A stretch of 43,373 nucleotides of DNA from the NCBI RefSeq assembly GCF_003347605.1, contig NZ_QDFZ01000026.1:1-43373 (forward strand), read 5' to 3'. The DNA comes from Chryseobacterium sp. KLBC 52. Its GTDB lineage: Bacteria > Bacteroidota > Bacteroidia > Flavobacteriales > Weeksellaceae. Positions 31,252 to 40,042 of the stretch are shown here, piece by piece. Under the pieces are notes generated by a model, which was not told where the DNA came from, ran no database searches, and saw only the letters and a list, made by a program, of their open reading frames with translations. A program made the translations under genes and the position numbers. Each line of letters opens with the position of its first letter. The stretch's first letter is position 1.

Positions 31252-31547
31252 GTGAAATTATAGTTTTTCTATAAGACCACTATATTCACAATTTCGTTAC
31301 ATCAAAAAAGAAAAAAAATTAAAATAAATACTTAATTACCAACACTATATAAGCACTAAACTTAAACATAAATTTAAAAACACTACACATTATTCAATAA
31401 AAACACACAATATAAATCACTTTCATATTAAATATTCTTAAAAAAGCATTTTACGCACAATTTAAATTTAACTTAAAAAAGTTTAAATCCATAATGCATA
31501 TTTAACTTCCACTTTATATAAATCGGTTTTATATAAAGATAGCCCAC
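31252..31547. other. AT-rich gap with one strong palindrome
   Basis: This is the leader region of the barrel gene. It contains no gene that I can see. The one clear structure is a perfect 11-bp inverted repeat CTTTATATAAA-TCGGT-TTTATATAAAG at 31512-31538, which could be an operator or a repeat. Confidence 0.5.
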
Positions 31548-31574
31548 AAAAAAAAGCCCGGATCTCACCCGGGC
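31548..31574 (-). terminator. Intrinsic terminator after the efflux/DUF2652 unit
   Basis: On the minus strand GCCCGG and CCGGGC pair around a 7-base loop and are followed by eight T residues, 47 bp past the DUF2652 stop. Confidence 0.9.
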
Positions 31575-31620
31575 CGCTAGCAATAGCAAATTTACAAGGA
31601 ATGATATTAAAAAATATATG

Positions 31621-32172
31621 CTAGTTTACATTTTCAAAATAATGGATAACACCTAGTTCCGGCAAACGAAGCAGGTCTTGATTAAAATCTGACTCTTTAT
31701 TTTTGCTGCTTTCCAGAAAAGAATTACTGAAAAGCGCATAGGAAGGCTGTTCTGCTACTCCGTTTTTCAAAAGCTGATGGGCTTCCACAATCGTTTTTCC
31801 ATATAATTTTCTGAAGTTTCCAATATTGTATTGTGAAAAAGATCCGTAATGAACAATAAATTTAAGAGCCAGATCAATTTGGGTGCTCAAATTCTTACTC
31901 AACTCCTCTATCTTCCTGTTGAAAGCACTTCTCATTTTCCAGAGCATTTTTGAAATACTGTGGTAAGACGGATTTTCATCATAACGGTAAAATAAAATAG
32001 CATCGCCCTCAATCTCGGAAATTTCAAAATACTGATCGTTCACATCAATCAGTGTAGACAATAATTGTCTCACAATATACTCCCCTGTGTACAATTTTGT
32101 ATTGAACACAAATTCGGTAAATCCGCTGAAATCCGGAATAAGAATGATCCCCTCTTGTATATTTGTCTTCAT
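31621..32172 (-). CDS. DUF2652 family protein, nucleotide-cyclase-like fold
   Basis: The 183-residue cytoplasmic protein resembles class III nucleotide cyclases in layout: EGIILIPDFSGFTEFV holds the first metal Asp position, EISEIEGDAILFYRYD the second, followed by LALKFIVHYGSF and NFRKLYGKTIVEAHQLLK. This matches the family of unknown function DUF2652. Whether it makes a cyclic nucleotide is not known; the substrate-binding Lys/Asp pair is not evident. It lies 59 bp after the outer membrane efflux gene and before a terminator, so it may be the last gene of that operon. Confidence 0.75.
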   Translation of the reverse strand: MKTNIQEGIILIPDFSGFTEFVFNTKLYTGEYIVRQLLSTLIDVNDQYFEISEIEGDAILFYRYDENPSYHSISKMLWKMRSAFNRKIEELSKNLSTQIDLALKFIVHYGSFSQYNIGNFRKLYGKTIVEAHQLLKNGVAEQPSYALFSNSFLESSKNKESDFNQDLLRLPELGVIHYFENVN

Positions 32173-32231
32173 AATGATAATGGATTAAAAACCTGCTTCG
32201 TCATTAGAGACGAAACAGATTCAATTTTACT

Positions 32232-33644
32232 TTATTGCCATCCGCCTCCTACAGAGCGGTACAGTGCTGTAATAGCATTCAAGCGCTGGGTTTTCAGAGA
32301 AGCCAGTTCCAGTTCTGCCTGAAGTTTATTCGTTTGGGCGATAATCACTTCTACATACGTTGCTGAATTATATTTAAATAATAAATCCGCTTTCTTCACT
32401 GCTTCACCAGATTTCACGACCAGCCCTTCTGCAATCTTCTGCTGTTCTTCCAGCTTTTGAATCTGTACCAATGCATCAGAAACTTCGCCTACCGCTTTTA
32501 AAACAGACTGCTTAAAGTTGATTTCCGCCTGATCAGCCAACACTTTAGACTGTTCATATTGGGTTTTCAACTGTTTTCCATTCAAAATTGGTTGCGCGAC
32601 AGCTCCTGCCACCATTCCGAAAAGTGATCCGGGAACGCTGAACCATTTGCTGATCTGGAAGGCATTCACTCCGCCCTGCGCGGTAATATTCAATGAAGGA
32701 TACATGCTCATTTTTGCCACATGAATGGCTGCTGCACTTTTTCTGACTTCAAATTCTGCCGTTTTAATATCCGGTCTGTAGCTTAATAATTCAGAAGGAA
32801 CTCCTGCAGCAAAATGATCCGGAGACTGTACGTTGTTCAGGCTTGCACTTCTTTCAATTTTTCCCGGCATAGAACCCGTTAACAGGCTCAAAGCATTTTC
32901 CTGGGTTGTCACAGAGCTTTCAATCGCTGGAATCGATTTCAGAATCTGATCTTTTACAATTTCCTGCTGCTGTACCGCCAAGGCTGTTGTCAAACCAAGT
33001 TCCTGCTGTTTGGTCAGAAACTTCAAAGTATTATCCGCATACGCCAGGTTGGATTTTGTAATTTCCAGCTGAGTATCCAGCATTAATAAATTATAATATC
33101 CTTGTACAACCGCAGATACAACCTGTGTTTTTACCGCTTTTGCCGCTTCCTGTGTTTTAAGGTATTCTACCAAAGCCTGTTCTTTTCTGCCTTTGATTTT
33201 ACCCCAGATATCGGCTTCCCATGAAAAGCTCAGAGAAGTTGTATAATCTTCCATATACCTTTTCCCCATAAACTGTCCGGCCATCATTCCGTTCATACTG
33301 TTGTCTGAAGGACGGTTGATATTGGCATTGGCAGAAGCACTTACCGTCGGGATATTGCCCCATTTGCTCTGATTATATGCCAGTGATGCAAATTCTATCT
33401 GCTTTAAAGCCACCTGAAGATCATTATTCTGCACCATTGCTTTATCAATTAACCCTACCAGAACAGGATCTTTGAAGAAGTCTTTGTAGCTTATTTTAGC
33501 AATATTCTCCTGAGAATCCACCACAATACTGTCTGCTCTGAAAGCTTCCGGCATTTTTATTTCAGGCTGTTCATATTTCTGAACTTTACAGGAGATTGCC
33601 GTTCCCGAAATAAATGCGATATATGCTATATTTTTAATTTTCAT
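32232..33644 (-). CDS. RND efflux outer membrane lipoprotein (TolC/NodT type)
   Basis: This 470-residue outer membrane factor forms the exit duct of the tripartite pump. It has a lipoprotein signal ending ISGTAISC (Cys19 with this start) and two OEP repeats with long coiled-coil helices (about 55-225 and 260-445). Motifs typical of the NodT group include SFSWEADIWGKIKGRKEQ and LSYRPDIKTAEFEVRKSAA. Start codons at 33656 and 33674 are also in frame; 33644 gives the best signal sequence and no overlap with the pump gene. Confidence 0.87.
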   Translation of the reverse strand: MKIKNIAYIAFISGTAISCKVQKYEQPEIKMPEAFRADSIVVDSQENIAKISYKDFFKDPVLVGLIDKAMVQNNDLQVALKQIEFASLAYNQSKWGNIPTVSASANANINRPSDNSMNGMMAGQFMGKRYMEDYTTSLSFSWEADIWGKIKGRKEQALVEYLKTQEAAKAVKTQVVSAVVQGYYNLLMLDTQLEITKSNLAYADNTLKFLTKQQELGLTTALAVQQQEIVKDQILKSIPAIESSVTTQENALSLLTGSMPGKIERSASLNNVQSPDHFAAGVPSELLSYRPDIKTAEFEVRKSAAAIHVAKMSMYPSLNITAQGGVNAFQISKWFSVPGSLFGMVAGAVAQPILNGKQLKTQYEQSKVLADQAEINFKQSVLKAVGEVSDALVQIQKLEEQQKIAEGLVVKSGEAVKKADLLFKYNSATYVEVIIAQTNKLQAELELASLKTQRLNAITALYRSVGGGWQ

Positions 33645-33661
33645 TTTTAAAATCATTTGAA

Positions 33662-36600
33662 TTAATATTCCCAATCTGCATCGGTTACTACCCTTCCGTT
33701 GATTCTTTCATGCAATGCCTGGAATACCACAAAAAGAACAGGAACTACAAAAATCCCTAAGATGGTTCCGAAAAGCATCCCTGAAATGGCTGAATACCCG
33801 ATGGAATGGTTCCCCATCGCTGAAGGACCTACCACGAACAACAATGGAATCAACCCGGTGATAAATGCAAGGGAAGTCATTAAAATAGGTCGTAAACGGG
33901 CTTTTGCTCCTTCTACTGCAGATGCGATAAGGCTTTTCCCGGCTCTACGTCTCTGAATCGCAAATTCTACGATCAGGATACCATTTTTCGCCAGCAATCC
34001 GATCAGCATTACCAAAGCAATCTGTACATAAATATTATTGGAAAGTTCCGCAAACGTAATTCCTACAAATACTCCTGAAAGTCCTACCGGAATCGCAATC
34101 AATACTGCAAGCGGAAGAATATAACTTTCATACTGCGCAGATAAAAGGAAGAATACAAATACAATACATAATCCGAAGATCATGACAGATTGCGAGCTTG
34201 AACCTGCTTCTTCACGGCTCATTCCTTTATAATCGTAAGTATATCCCGGAGGAAGTACCTGCTTGCTTACTTCTTCAATAGCTGCCATAGCCTGTCCGGT
34301 ACTGTATCCCGGAGCTGCCATCACGGTTAAATTGGAAGAATTAAATAAGTTAAAACGATCTACTACCTCAGCTCCTGTTACCTGTTTCAGGCTTACCAAT
34401 GTATTGACAGGAACCATCTGGCCTAGATTATTTTTAACGAAAATTCCGTTCAGGGATTCTTTATCCTGTCTTGTTTCCGGTGTAGACTGAACCAATACTC
34501 TGTAATATTTCCCGAATCTGTTGAAATCAGAAGCCTGAATACTTCCATAATATCCCTGCAATACGCCTAAAACATCAGAAACATTTACTCCCAACTGAGC
34601 AGATTTCACTTCATCTACAAGCACTTCAAACTGTGGATAGGTAACATCAAACGTGGTAAATGCCACTGCTACTTCCGGTCTCTGCATTAAAGCACCCATC
34701 ATTCCATAGGAGATATTTCCTAAATTCTGAAGTTCTCCGTTGGTACGGTCCTGAAGCACAAGCTCCATTCCACTGGTATTACCGAAACCGTCTACCGTTG
34801 GCGTATTGATCACAAGGAAATTGGCTCTTTTGTCCTGTGAAAGCATTCCCTGGGTTTGTCCGATGATGTCATTGATATTATTAACAGCACCTCTCTCGCC
34901 TCCTTTTTTTAATTTAACGAAAATAGAAGCTGCCGATGAAGACATGGAACCACTGAATAAGTTCAGCCCATCTACCGAAATCACTTTATCTACTGCCGGA
35001 TTTTTCATTAAAAGATCTTCCGTATCGGAAACAACTTTAGAGGTTCTGTCCTTTGAAGCTCCGGGAGCAAGATTGGCAGTTACAATAATGAAACTCTGGT
35101 CTTCATCCGGAATAAATCCTTTAGGTGTTGTCATCGACATCCATGCAAACAATCCTCCGAAGGCTACAATAATAACCAAAGCCACCCATTTTCTTTTTAA
35201 AAGGAATAATACCGCTTTTCCATAACGGAAAGTCAGTTTATTGAAGCTTGCATTGAAACCTGCAAAGAAGCGGTCTTTGAAATTCATTTTCTCATGCGTT
35301 CCCGGATGGTGTTGTTTTAAGAATAAAGCACATAAAGCAGGACTCAACGTCAATGCGTTAATTGCTGAGATTACAATCGCAATCGCCAGTGTAAGTGCAA
35401 ACTGCTGGTAGAACAGTCCCGTAGAACCACTCATAAAAGCTACCGGAACGAATACGGCAGACATAATCAACGTAATCGAAACAATAGCTCCTGTGATCTC
35501 ACTCATGGCAGACATCGTAGCCGCTCTTGGATTGAGCTTTTTATGTTCCATTTTAGCATGAACCGCCTCTACCACTACAATCGCATCATCCACCACGATA
35601 CCAATCGCCAACACTAATGCGAACAAGGTCAGAATATTGATAGAGAATCCGAAAATCTTCATAAAGAAGAATGTTCCTACAATCGATACAGGAACTGCAA
35701 TCGCCGGAATTAAAGTAGAACGGAAATCCTGAAGGAAAATATACACCACAATGAAAACGAGAATAAACGCCTCTATCAGGGTATGAATCACCTGTTCTAT
35801 GGATTGATCCAGGGCATCTTTTGTAGCATAAGGAATTTCATAATCCATTCCTGCAGGGAAGGATTTTTCCAGTTCCTTCATTCTTTCCTGAAGCGCAATC
35901 TGTACTTCATTGGCATTGGATCCTGCCATCTGGAAAATCGCCATCGTTACAGATGCTTTTTTGTTATAATTCGAAGAAACCGTATAGCTGTACGCTCCGA
36001 ATTCTACTTTGGCAATATCTTTTAATTTTAAAACAGAACCATCATTCAACGCTTTGATGGTAATATTTTCATATTGCTCAGGCTCTGTAAATTTTCCTTT
36101 GTAGCGAAGCACATATTCCATCACCTCTTTACTTCTTTCCCCTAATCTTCCGGGTGCTGCTTCCAGGTTTTGAGTTTGAATGGCACGTGAAACATCGGAA
36201 GGGGTAAGATTGTATGAGGTCAGTTTATTCGGATCCAGCCAGATACGCATGGAATAATCTTTATTTCCGTATACCATGGCATCTCCTACCCCTTTTACCC
36301 TTTTCAGTTCCGGAACGATATTGATTTTCGCATAGTTTTCAAGGAAAAGATCACTCATCGTACCATCTTTACTGGTCAGAGAGACCATGGCAATCATACT
36401 GTTCTGTCTTTTCACCGTAGTGATTCCAGCCTGAATTACCTCTGCAGGAAGCTGATTGGTCACCTGCGCTACTCTGTTCTGAACGTTAATGGCTGCCTGA
36501 TCGGGATCTGTTCCCAATTTGAAAATAACCGTAATACTCAACGTACCGTCATTACTCGCTGTGGAAGTAATATAATCCATATTTTCCACTCCATTGATGG

Positions 36601-36802
36601 CATTTTCCAATGGTGGTGCTACGGACCTTGCAATGGTTTCAGCATTGGCTCCCGGATAGGCCGCTGTTACCATAACGGTAGGTGGCGCAATGTCCGGAAA
36701 TTTTGTAATCGGAAGGCTTACCATCCCGACGATCCCCAAAATAACAAGCAATACGGAGATAACCGTTGCCAGTACGGGTCTTTTTATAATTTTCTTTAAC
36801 AT
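33662..36802 (-). CDS. RND family efflux pump inner membrane transporter (HAE1)
   Basis: The 1046-residue proton-driven pump has twelve membrane helices and two large periplasmic domains. Signatures include FPDIAPPTVMVTAAYPGANAE, ITKFPDI, the paired acidic residues of helix 4 in LAIGIVVDDAIVVVEAV, and GFIPDEDQSF. The length and layout match AcrB/MexB-type hydrophobe exporters. It is the central gene of the adaptor-pump-duct operon, with the adaptor 9 bp upstream and the duct 17 bp downstream. The substrate is not predictable from sequence. Confidence 0.94.
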   Translation of the reverse strand: MLKKIIKRPVLATVISVLLVILGIVGMVSLPITKFPDIAPPTVMVTAAYPGANAETIARSVAPPLENAINGVENMDYITSTASNDGTLSITVIFKLGTDPDQAAINVQNRVAQVTNQLPAEVIQAGITTVKRQNSMIAMVSLTSKDGTMSDLFLENYAKINIVPELKRVKGVGDAMVYGNKDYSMRIWLDPNKLTSYNLTPSDVSRAIQTQNLEAAPGRLGERSKEVMEYVLRYKGKFTEPEQYENITIKALNDGSVLKLKDIAKVEFGAYSYTVSSNYNKKASVTMAIFQMAGSNANEVQIALQERMKELEKSFPAGMDYEIPYATKDALDQSIEQVIHTLIEAFILVFIVVYIFLQDFRSTLIPAIAVPVSIVGTFFFMKIFGFSINILTLFALVLAIGIVVDDAIVVVEAVHAKMEHKKLNPRAATMSAMSEITGAIVSITLIMSAVFVPVAFMSGSTGLFYQQFALTLAIAIVISAINALTLSPALCALFLKQHHPGTHEKMNFKDRFFAGFNASFNKLTFRYGKAVLFLLKRKWVALVIIVAFGGLFAWMSMTTPKGFIPDEDQSFIIVTANLAPGASKDRTSKVVSDTEDLLMKNPAVDKVISVDGLNLFSGSMSSSAASIFVKLKKGGERGAVNNINDIIGQTQGMLSQDKRANFLVINTPTVDGFGNTSGMELVLQDRTNGELQNLGNISYGMMGALMQRPEVAVAFTTFDVTYPQFEVLVDEVKSAQLGVNVSDVLGVLQGYYGSIQASDFNRFGKYYRVLVQSTPETRQDKESLNGIFVKNNLGQMVPVNTLVSLKQVTGAEVVDRFNLFNSSNLTVMAAPGYSTGQAMAAIEEVSKQVLPPGYTYDYKGMSREEAGSSSQSVMIFGLCIVFVFFLLSAQYESYILPLAVLIAIPVGLSGVFVGITFAELSNNIYVQIALVMLIGLLAKNGILIVEFAIQRRRAGKSLIASAVEGAKARLRPILMTSLAFITGLIPLLFVVGPSAMGNHSIGYSAISGMLFGTILGIFVVPVLFVVFQALHERINGRVVTDADWEY

Positions 36803-36811
36803 GATTTCTTC

Positions 36812-37957
36812 TTAGGATTTTTTCTGTTGAGCATTTTTCTTTTGTGCCACGACAGGAGTTCCCGGCTGTAATCGGTCAAAACCGCTGGTGATATATTCAT
36901 CTCCAGCCTTAAGTCCTTTGGCGACAATGAAATTGTCCCCGGCCTTTCCATTCACTTCTACAGGCAGCATAGCTGCTTTCCCACCCTGAATGGTAAATAC
37001 AAAAACTTTATCCTGAATGGTTCTGGTAGAAGCAATCGGAAGTAAAACAACATTGCTGTAGAACTGATCCAGTACAATTTTTCCGGTGTTTCCGCTTCTC
37101 AAAAGATTGTTGGGATTGTTGAATTTTGCTCTTAAAGTGATTGATCCTGTTGTTTTATTAAACTGACCTTCCACAGCATCAATCTTTCCGGTCTCAGCAT
37201 ATTTTTCACCTCCTGAAAGCAATAATGAAACTGCCGGAGTATTTTTGATCACCTCATCAATACTGCTTCCTGTGTACTGTTTCTGGAAATTATTAAAATC
37301 ATTTTCGCTCAGACTGAAGTAGGTATACACCTGATGAATGTCTGACAATAAAGTAATCGGATCCTGATTACTAGGAGTCATCAAACTTCCCAGACGATAA
37401 TTGAACCTTCCGATAAATCCGCTTACCGGAGCTTTAATGGTAGAGAAATTAAGATTAATTTTTGCAGATTCAATGGTTGAGGTAGACTGACTTACCGCTC
37501 CACGTGCTGCATTATAAGCTGCTTCCGCTTCTTTTACCTGAATTTCCGAAACCATTTTGTTTCTGAACAGTTCTTTTTTTCTGTCCAGATCAATTTTAGA
37601 AGTGGAAAGATTCGCCTGAGCGGTAATCAAAGATGCCTGAGCACTTTTCAGCTGTTCACGGAAGACCTGATCTTCAATTTTGAACAACGGCTGACCTGCC
37701 CTCACAAAGTCACCTTCATCTACAAAAATTCTGCTTAAATATCCTGTTACCTGAGGTCTTATTTCCACATTGGAAACTCCCTCGATAGATGCTGCATATT
37801 CTCTGGAAACAGAAGCGTCTCCCTGTGTTACTTTGGCCACAGGTAATTCCGGCGCCTGCTGCTGATAGCCCTGGTTTTGATTATTTTTCCTGCACCCTGC
37901 CAATACGATCAGTGAGAGGAAAAGTAGAGTCGATTTTTGAATAAAAAATCTTTGCAT
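36812..37957 (-). CDS. RND efflux periplasmic adaptor (membrane fusion lipoprotein)
   Basis: This 381-residue adaptor connects the pump to the outer membrane duct. It has a lipoprotein signal (LFLSLIVLAGC, Cys22), a biotinyl-lipoyl-like domain split by a helical hairpin (GVSNVEIRPQVTGYLSRI, GDFVRAGQPLFKIEDQ, helices about 90-160) and a beta-barrel domain. The start at 37957 precedes the signal peptide directly; an upstream TTG at 37987 would add ten polar residues. The promoter region carries a 21-bp direct repeat that could bind the AraC regulator encoded just upstream. Confidence 0.9.
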   Translation of the reverse strand: MQRFFIQKSTLLFLSLIVLAGCRKNNQNQGYQQQAPELPVAKVTQGDASVSREYAASIEGVSNVEIRPQVTGYLSRIFVDEGDFVRAGQPLFKIEDQVFREQLKSAQASLITAQANLSTSKIDLDRKKELFRNKMVSEIQVKEAEAAYNAARGAVSQSTSTIESAKINLNFSTIKAPVSGFIGRFNYRLGSLMTPSNQDPITLLSDIHQVYTYFSLSENDFNNFQKQYTGSSIDEVIKNTPAVSLLLSGGEKYAETGKIDAVEGQFNKTTGSITLRAKFNNPNNLLRSGNTGKIVLDQFYSNVVLLPIASTRTIQDKVFVFTIQGGKAAMLPVEVNGKAGDNFIVAKGLKAGDEYITSGFDRLQPGTPVVAQKKNAQQKKS

Positions 37958-38025
37958 AACAATAGTCCTTTTAAATTTTCCGCACAAAAATCGAACGAAA
38001 AAAATTCAATAGGATTATTCGAAAA

Positions 38026-38052
38026 ACTCCTTGTTTTGTCAAAAAGACTCCT
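38026..38052. promoter_or_regulatory. Direct repeat, candidate AraC operator for the efflux operon
   Basis: ACTCCT occurs at 38026-38031 and again at 38047-38052, each preceded by an A-run, with a period of exactly 21 bp (two helical turns). It lies about 70-95 bp upstream of the adaptor start, the geometry expected of an AraC-family activator site. Confidence 0.5.
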
Positions 38053-38175
38053 AATTTTGAAAAACATGAGAAATATCATTCATAGACAATATAAATAACA
38101 CTATTTACTATTATTAATCAAAATAATAGTTGAAATTTGGTAAAAAGACGTCTTAAAAATACAAGTTAGTGATTA

Positions 38176-39090
38176 TCAATACAAATCATCTTTTTTATAT
38201 TCCAATGGAGACCTTCCCGCGTGTTTTTTAAAAAATTTACTAAAAGACGCCTGATCTGAAAAACTCAGCTTTGATGCGACCTCACTGACATTCAGGTTGG
38301 GATTTTTCAGCAGAAGTCTGGCTTCTACAGCCAATACCTGATGGATAATATCTCTCGGGGATTTAAAGACCGTTTTATTGATCACCTTCGTAAGGTATTT
38401 ACGGCTGATAAAAAGTTTATCGGCATAGAACTGAACGTTGTGCTCTTCTTTGAAATGATCCTGAACAAGTTTAAAGAAACTGGTCGTCAACTCATCTTCT
38501 CTGTGGGTAACCGGATGAGGTCTTTCCGTTTTCTTGAAATAATTATCAATTTCGTAAACCACCAGTGAAAAGTGATGCCATATCATTTCTTTGAAATAAT
38601 AATTCTCTTTTTCTTTATCATTCAAAACCTTCAGCTCATCGAGATGGAAATTCACTTTCCTGTAGACGTCCGGTTCATTCCTGATGATATTGGCCGGATC
38701 GGAAGATAAGCTCTTAAGGACATTATTTGATTTATAATTAAAGCCTGCATCGGATATAAAGCTCAGCGAAAAGAAAATATATTTAGCATTGTAATCTTCT
38801 GTAATTTCATCCAGCCAAAACGTTTCCAGCATGGGACAAAAAATAATATCACCTTTGGTCACGCTATAGCTCTTATCATCCAACCTGAATGTAACACCTC
38901 CTTTCTGCACCATAAAAATGCAGAAATAATCGGAACGATAAGGCATATTCGGTTGTATAATGTAGTTTGCCTTATCAATTTCCATCACTACAAATTCCTT
39001 GATTCTAAGATCAAACTCCACTTGCTGAAGTACTTCATCAAAGGCCAGCTGGGAAACAAAATCAGGTTTTGGTTGGGATTTTTTAGGCAT
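38176..39090 (-). CDS. AraC family transcriptional regulator
   Basis: The 304-residue regulator has an N-terminal cupin-like sensing domain (about 30-170: RSDYFCIFMVQKGGVTFRLD and SVTKGDIIFCPMLETF) and a C-terminal double helix-turn-helix (about 205-300: VQFYADKLFISRKYLTKVI, NVSEVASKLSFSDQASFSKF and the ending GRSPLEYKKDDL). It lies upstream of the RND operon in the same direction with a 218-bp gap, so it is its likely regulator. The inducer is unknown. Confidence 0.88.
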   Translation of the reverse strand: MPKKSQPKPDFVSQLAFDEVLQQVEFDLRIKEFVVMEIDKANYIIQPNMPYRSDYFCIFMVQKGGVTFRLDDKSYSVTKGDIIFCPMLETFWLDEITEDYNAKYIFFSLSFISDAGFNYKSNNVLKSLSSDPANIIRNEPDVYRKVNFHLDELKVLNDKEKENYYFKEMIWHHFSLVVYEIDNYFKKTERPHPVTHREDELTTSFFKLVQDHFKEEHNVQFYADKLFISRKYLTKVINKTVFKSPRDIIHQVLAVEARLLLKNPNLNVSEVASKLSFSDQASFSKFFKKHAGRSPLEYKKDDLY

Positions 39091-39175
39091 TGAAAAGAAA
39101 ATTAAACACGAAGGTAGTGGAAAAAGGAAAAAGCGCCAAGAAGCCCCATCATCAAATTTTACTTTTTATTGCTTG

Positions 39176-39922
39176 CTAAACAACAATCAGCAATTCCTTA
39201 TCATATCCGTTATATTTTTCATCAATATAGCCATGAGGATTACAAATCACTTCTGTTTCTCCTATTTTATATCTGCACGGCGTATGAATATGCCCATGAA
39301 TCCAGTATAACGGTTGATGCTTTGTGATTAAATCTTCCAGATCTGAAGCATACGCCGCTGTTAAAGGATCTTCTTTGTAATGTTCAGGAACGGATTGTAT
39401 ACTGGGTGCATGATGGGTAACGATTATATTTTTAAGTCCTTTTGAGTCTTCAAGACTTTCGTTTAACCATTGTTTTGAAAGCTGATGAATTTTAAAAGTA
39501 TCTAAAGTCCTCATTTTTGAATAAGAAGGATCTCTTCTGATCATTTTATAATCGTTCATTTTAGACTGACAAAGCATTCCGTACTGAACAGGATTTCCAA
39601 AGATTGAAAAATCTGTCCACAGCGTTGCCCCATGAAAACGAATACCATCAATGTCTATAAATGAATTTTCCAGCACGTGGACATTGGAGTCCAGCGCTGC
39701 CTCTCTGATCTTATGAAGTGTTTTAGGATATGAACCTTTATAGTATTCATGATTACCCAAAACATAGATTACAGGTTTATTGGGTATTGTTTCTTTAATC
39801 CATTCAATCCCTTTGTTTCCCAGATTGATATCGCCTGCCAGCACCACCACATCTGCGTGATCAAAACATAATTCCGTACTTCCAAATTCTCGATGAAGAT
39901 CGCTGATGACCTGTATTTTCAT
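39176..39922 (-). CDS. Calcineurin-like metallophosphoesterase
   Basis: The 248-residue protein has the full set of two-metal phosphoesterase motifs in order: QVISDLHREFG, VVLAGDINLG, YVLGNHEYY, IVTHHAP and WIHGHIHTP. No signal peptide or extra domain is seen, so it acts in the cytoplasm on an unknown phosphoester. The start MKIQVISDLH at 39922 is chosen; an upstream in-frame codon would place the MFS terminator hairpin within the leader. Confidence 0.88.
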   Translation of the reverse strand: MKIQVISDLHREFGSTELCFDHADVVVLAGDINLGNKGIEWIKETIPNKPVIYVLGNHEYYKGSYPKTLHKIREAALDSNVHVLENSFIDIDGIRFHGATLWTDFSIFGNPVQYGMLCQSKMNDYKMIRRDPSYSKMRTLDTFKIHQLSKQWLNESLEDSKGLKNIIVTHHAPSIQSVPEHYKEDPLTAAYASDLEDLITKHQPLYWIHGHIHTPCRYKIGETEVICNPHGYIDEKYNGYDKELLIVV

Positions 39923-39973
39923 GATATATAGTAAACAGCAAAGGTAATGAAGGGAAACAGAATAGCAAAAATC

Positions 39974-40006
39974 AAAAAAAAGAACCGGCACCTAAGCACC
40001 GATTCT
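39974..40006 (-). terminator. Intrinsic terminator of the MFS exporter gene
   Basis: On the minus strand an 11-bp stem (with G-U pairs) AGAATCGGTGC-TTAG-GTGCCGGTTCT is followed by T residues, 37 bp after the stop codon at 40043. Confidence 0.85.
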
Positions 40007-40042
40007 TTCCTCATATAGTTTGTGTATTTTTAAGGCCGCTTG

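Noticed and set aside
37958..37987. TTG start for the efflux adaptor
   Set aside because: It would put ten polar residues before an otherwise perfect lipoprotein signal; ATG at 37957 is better.
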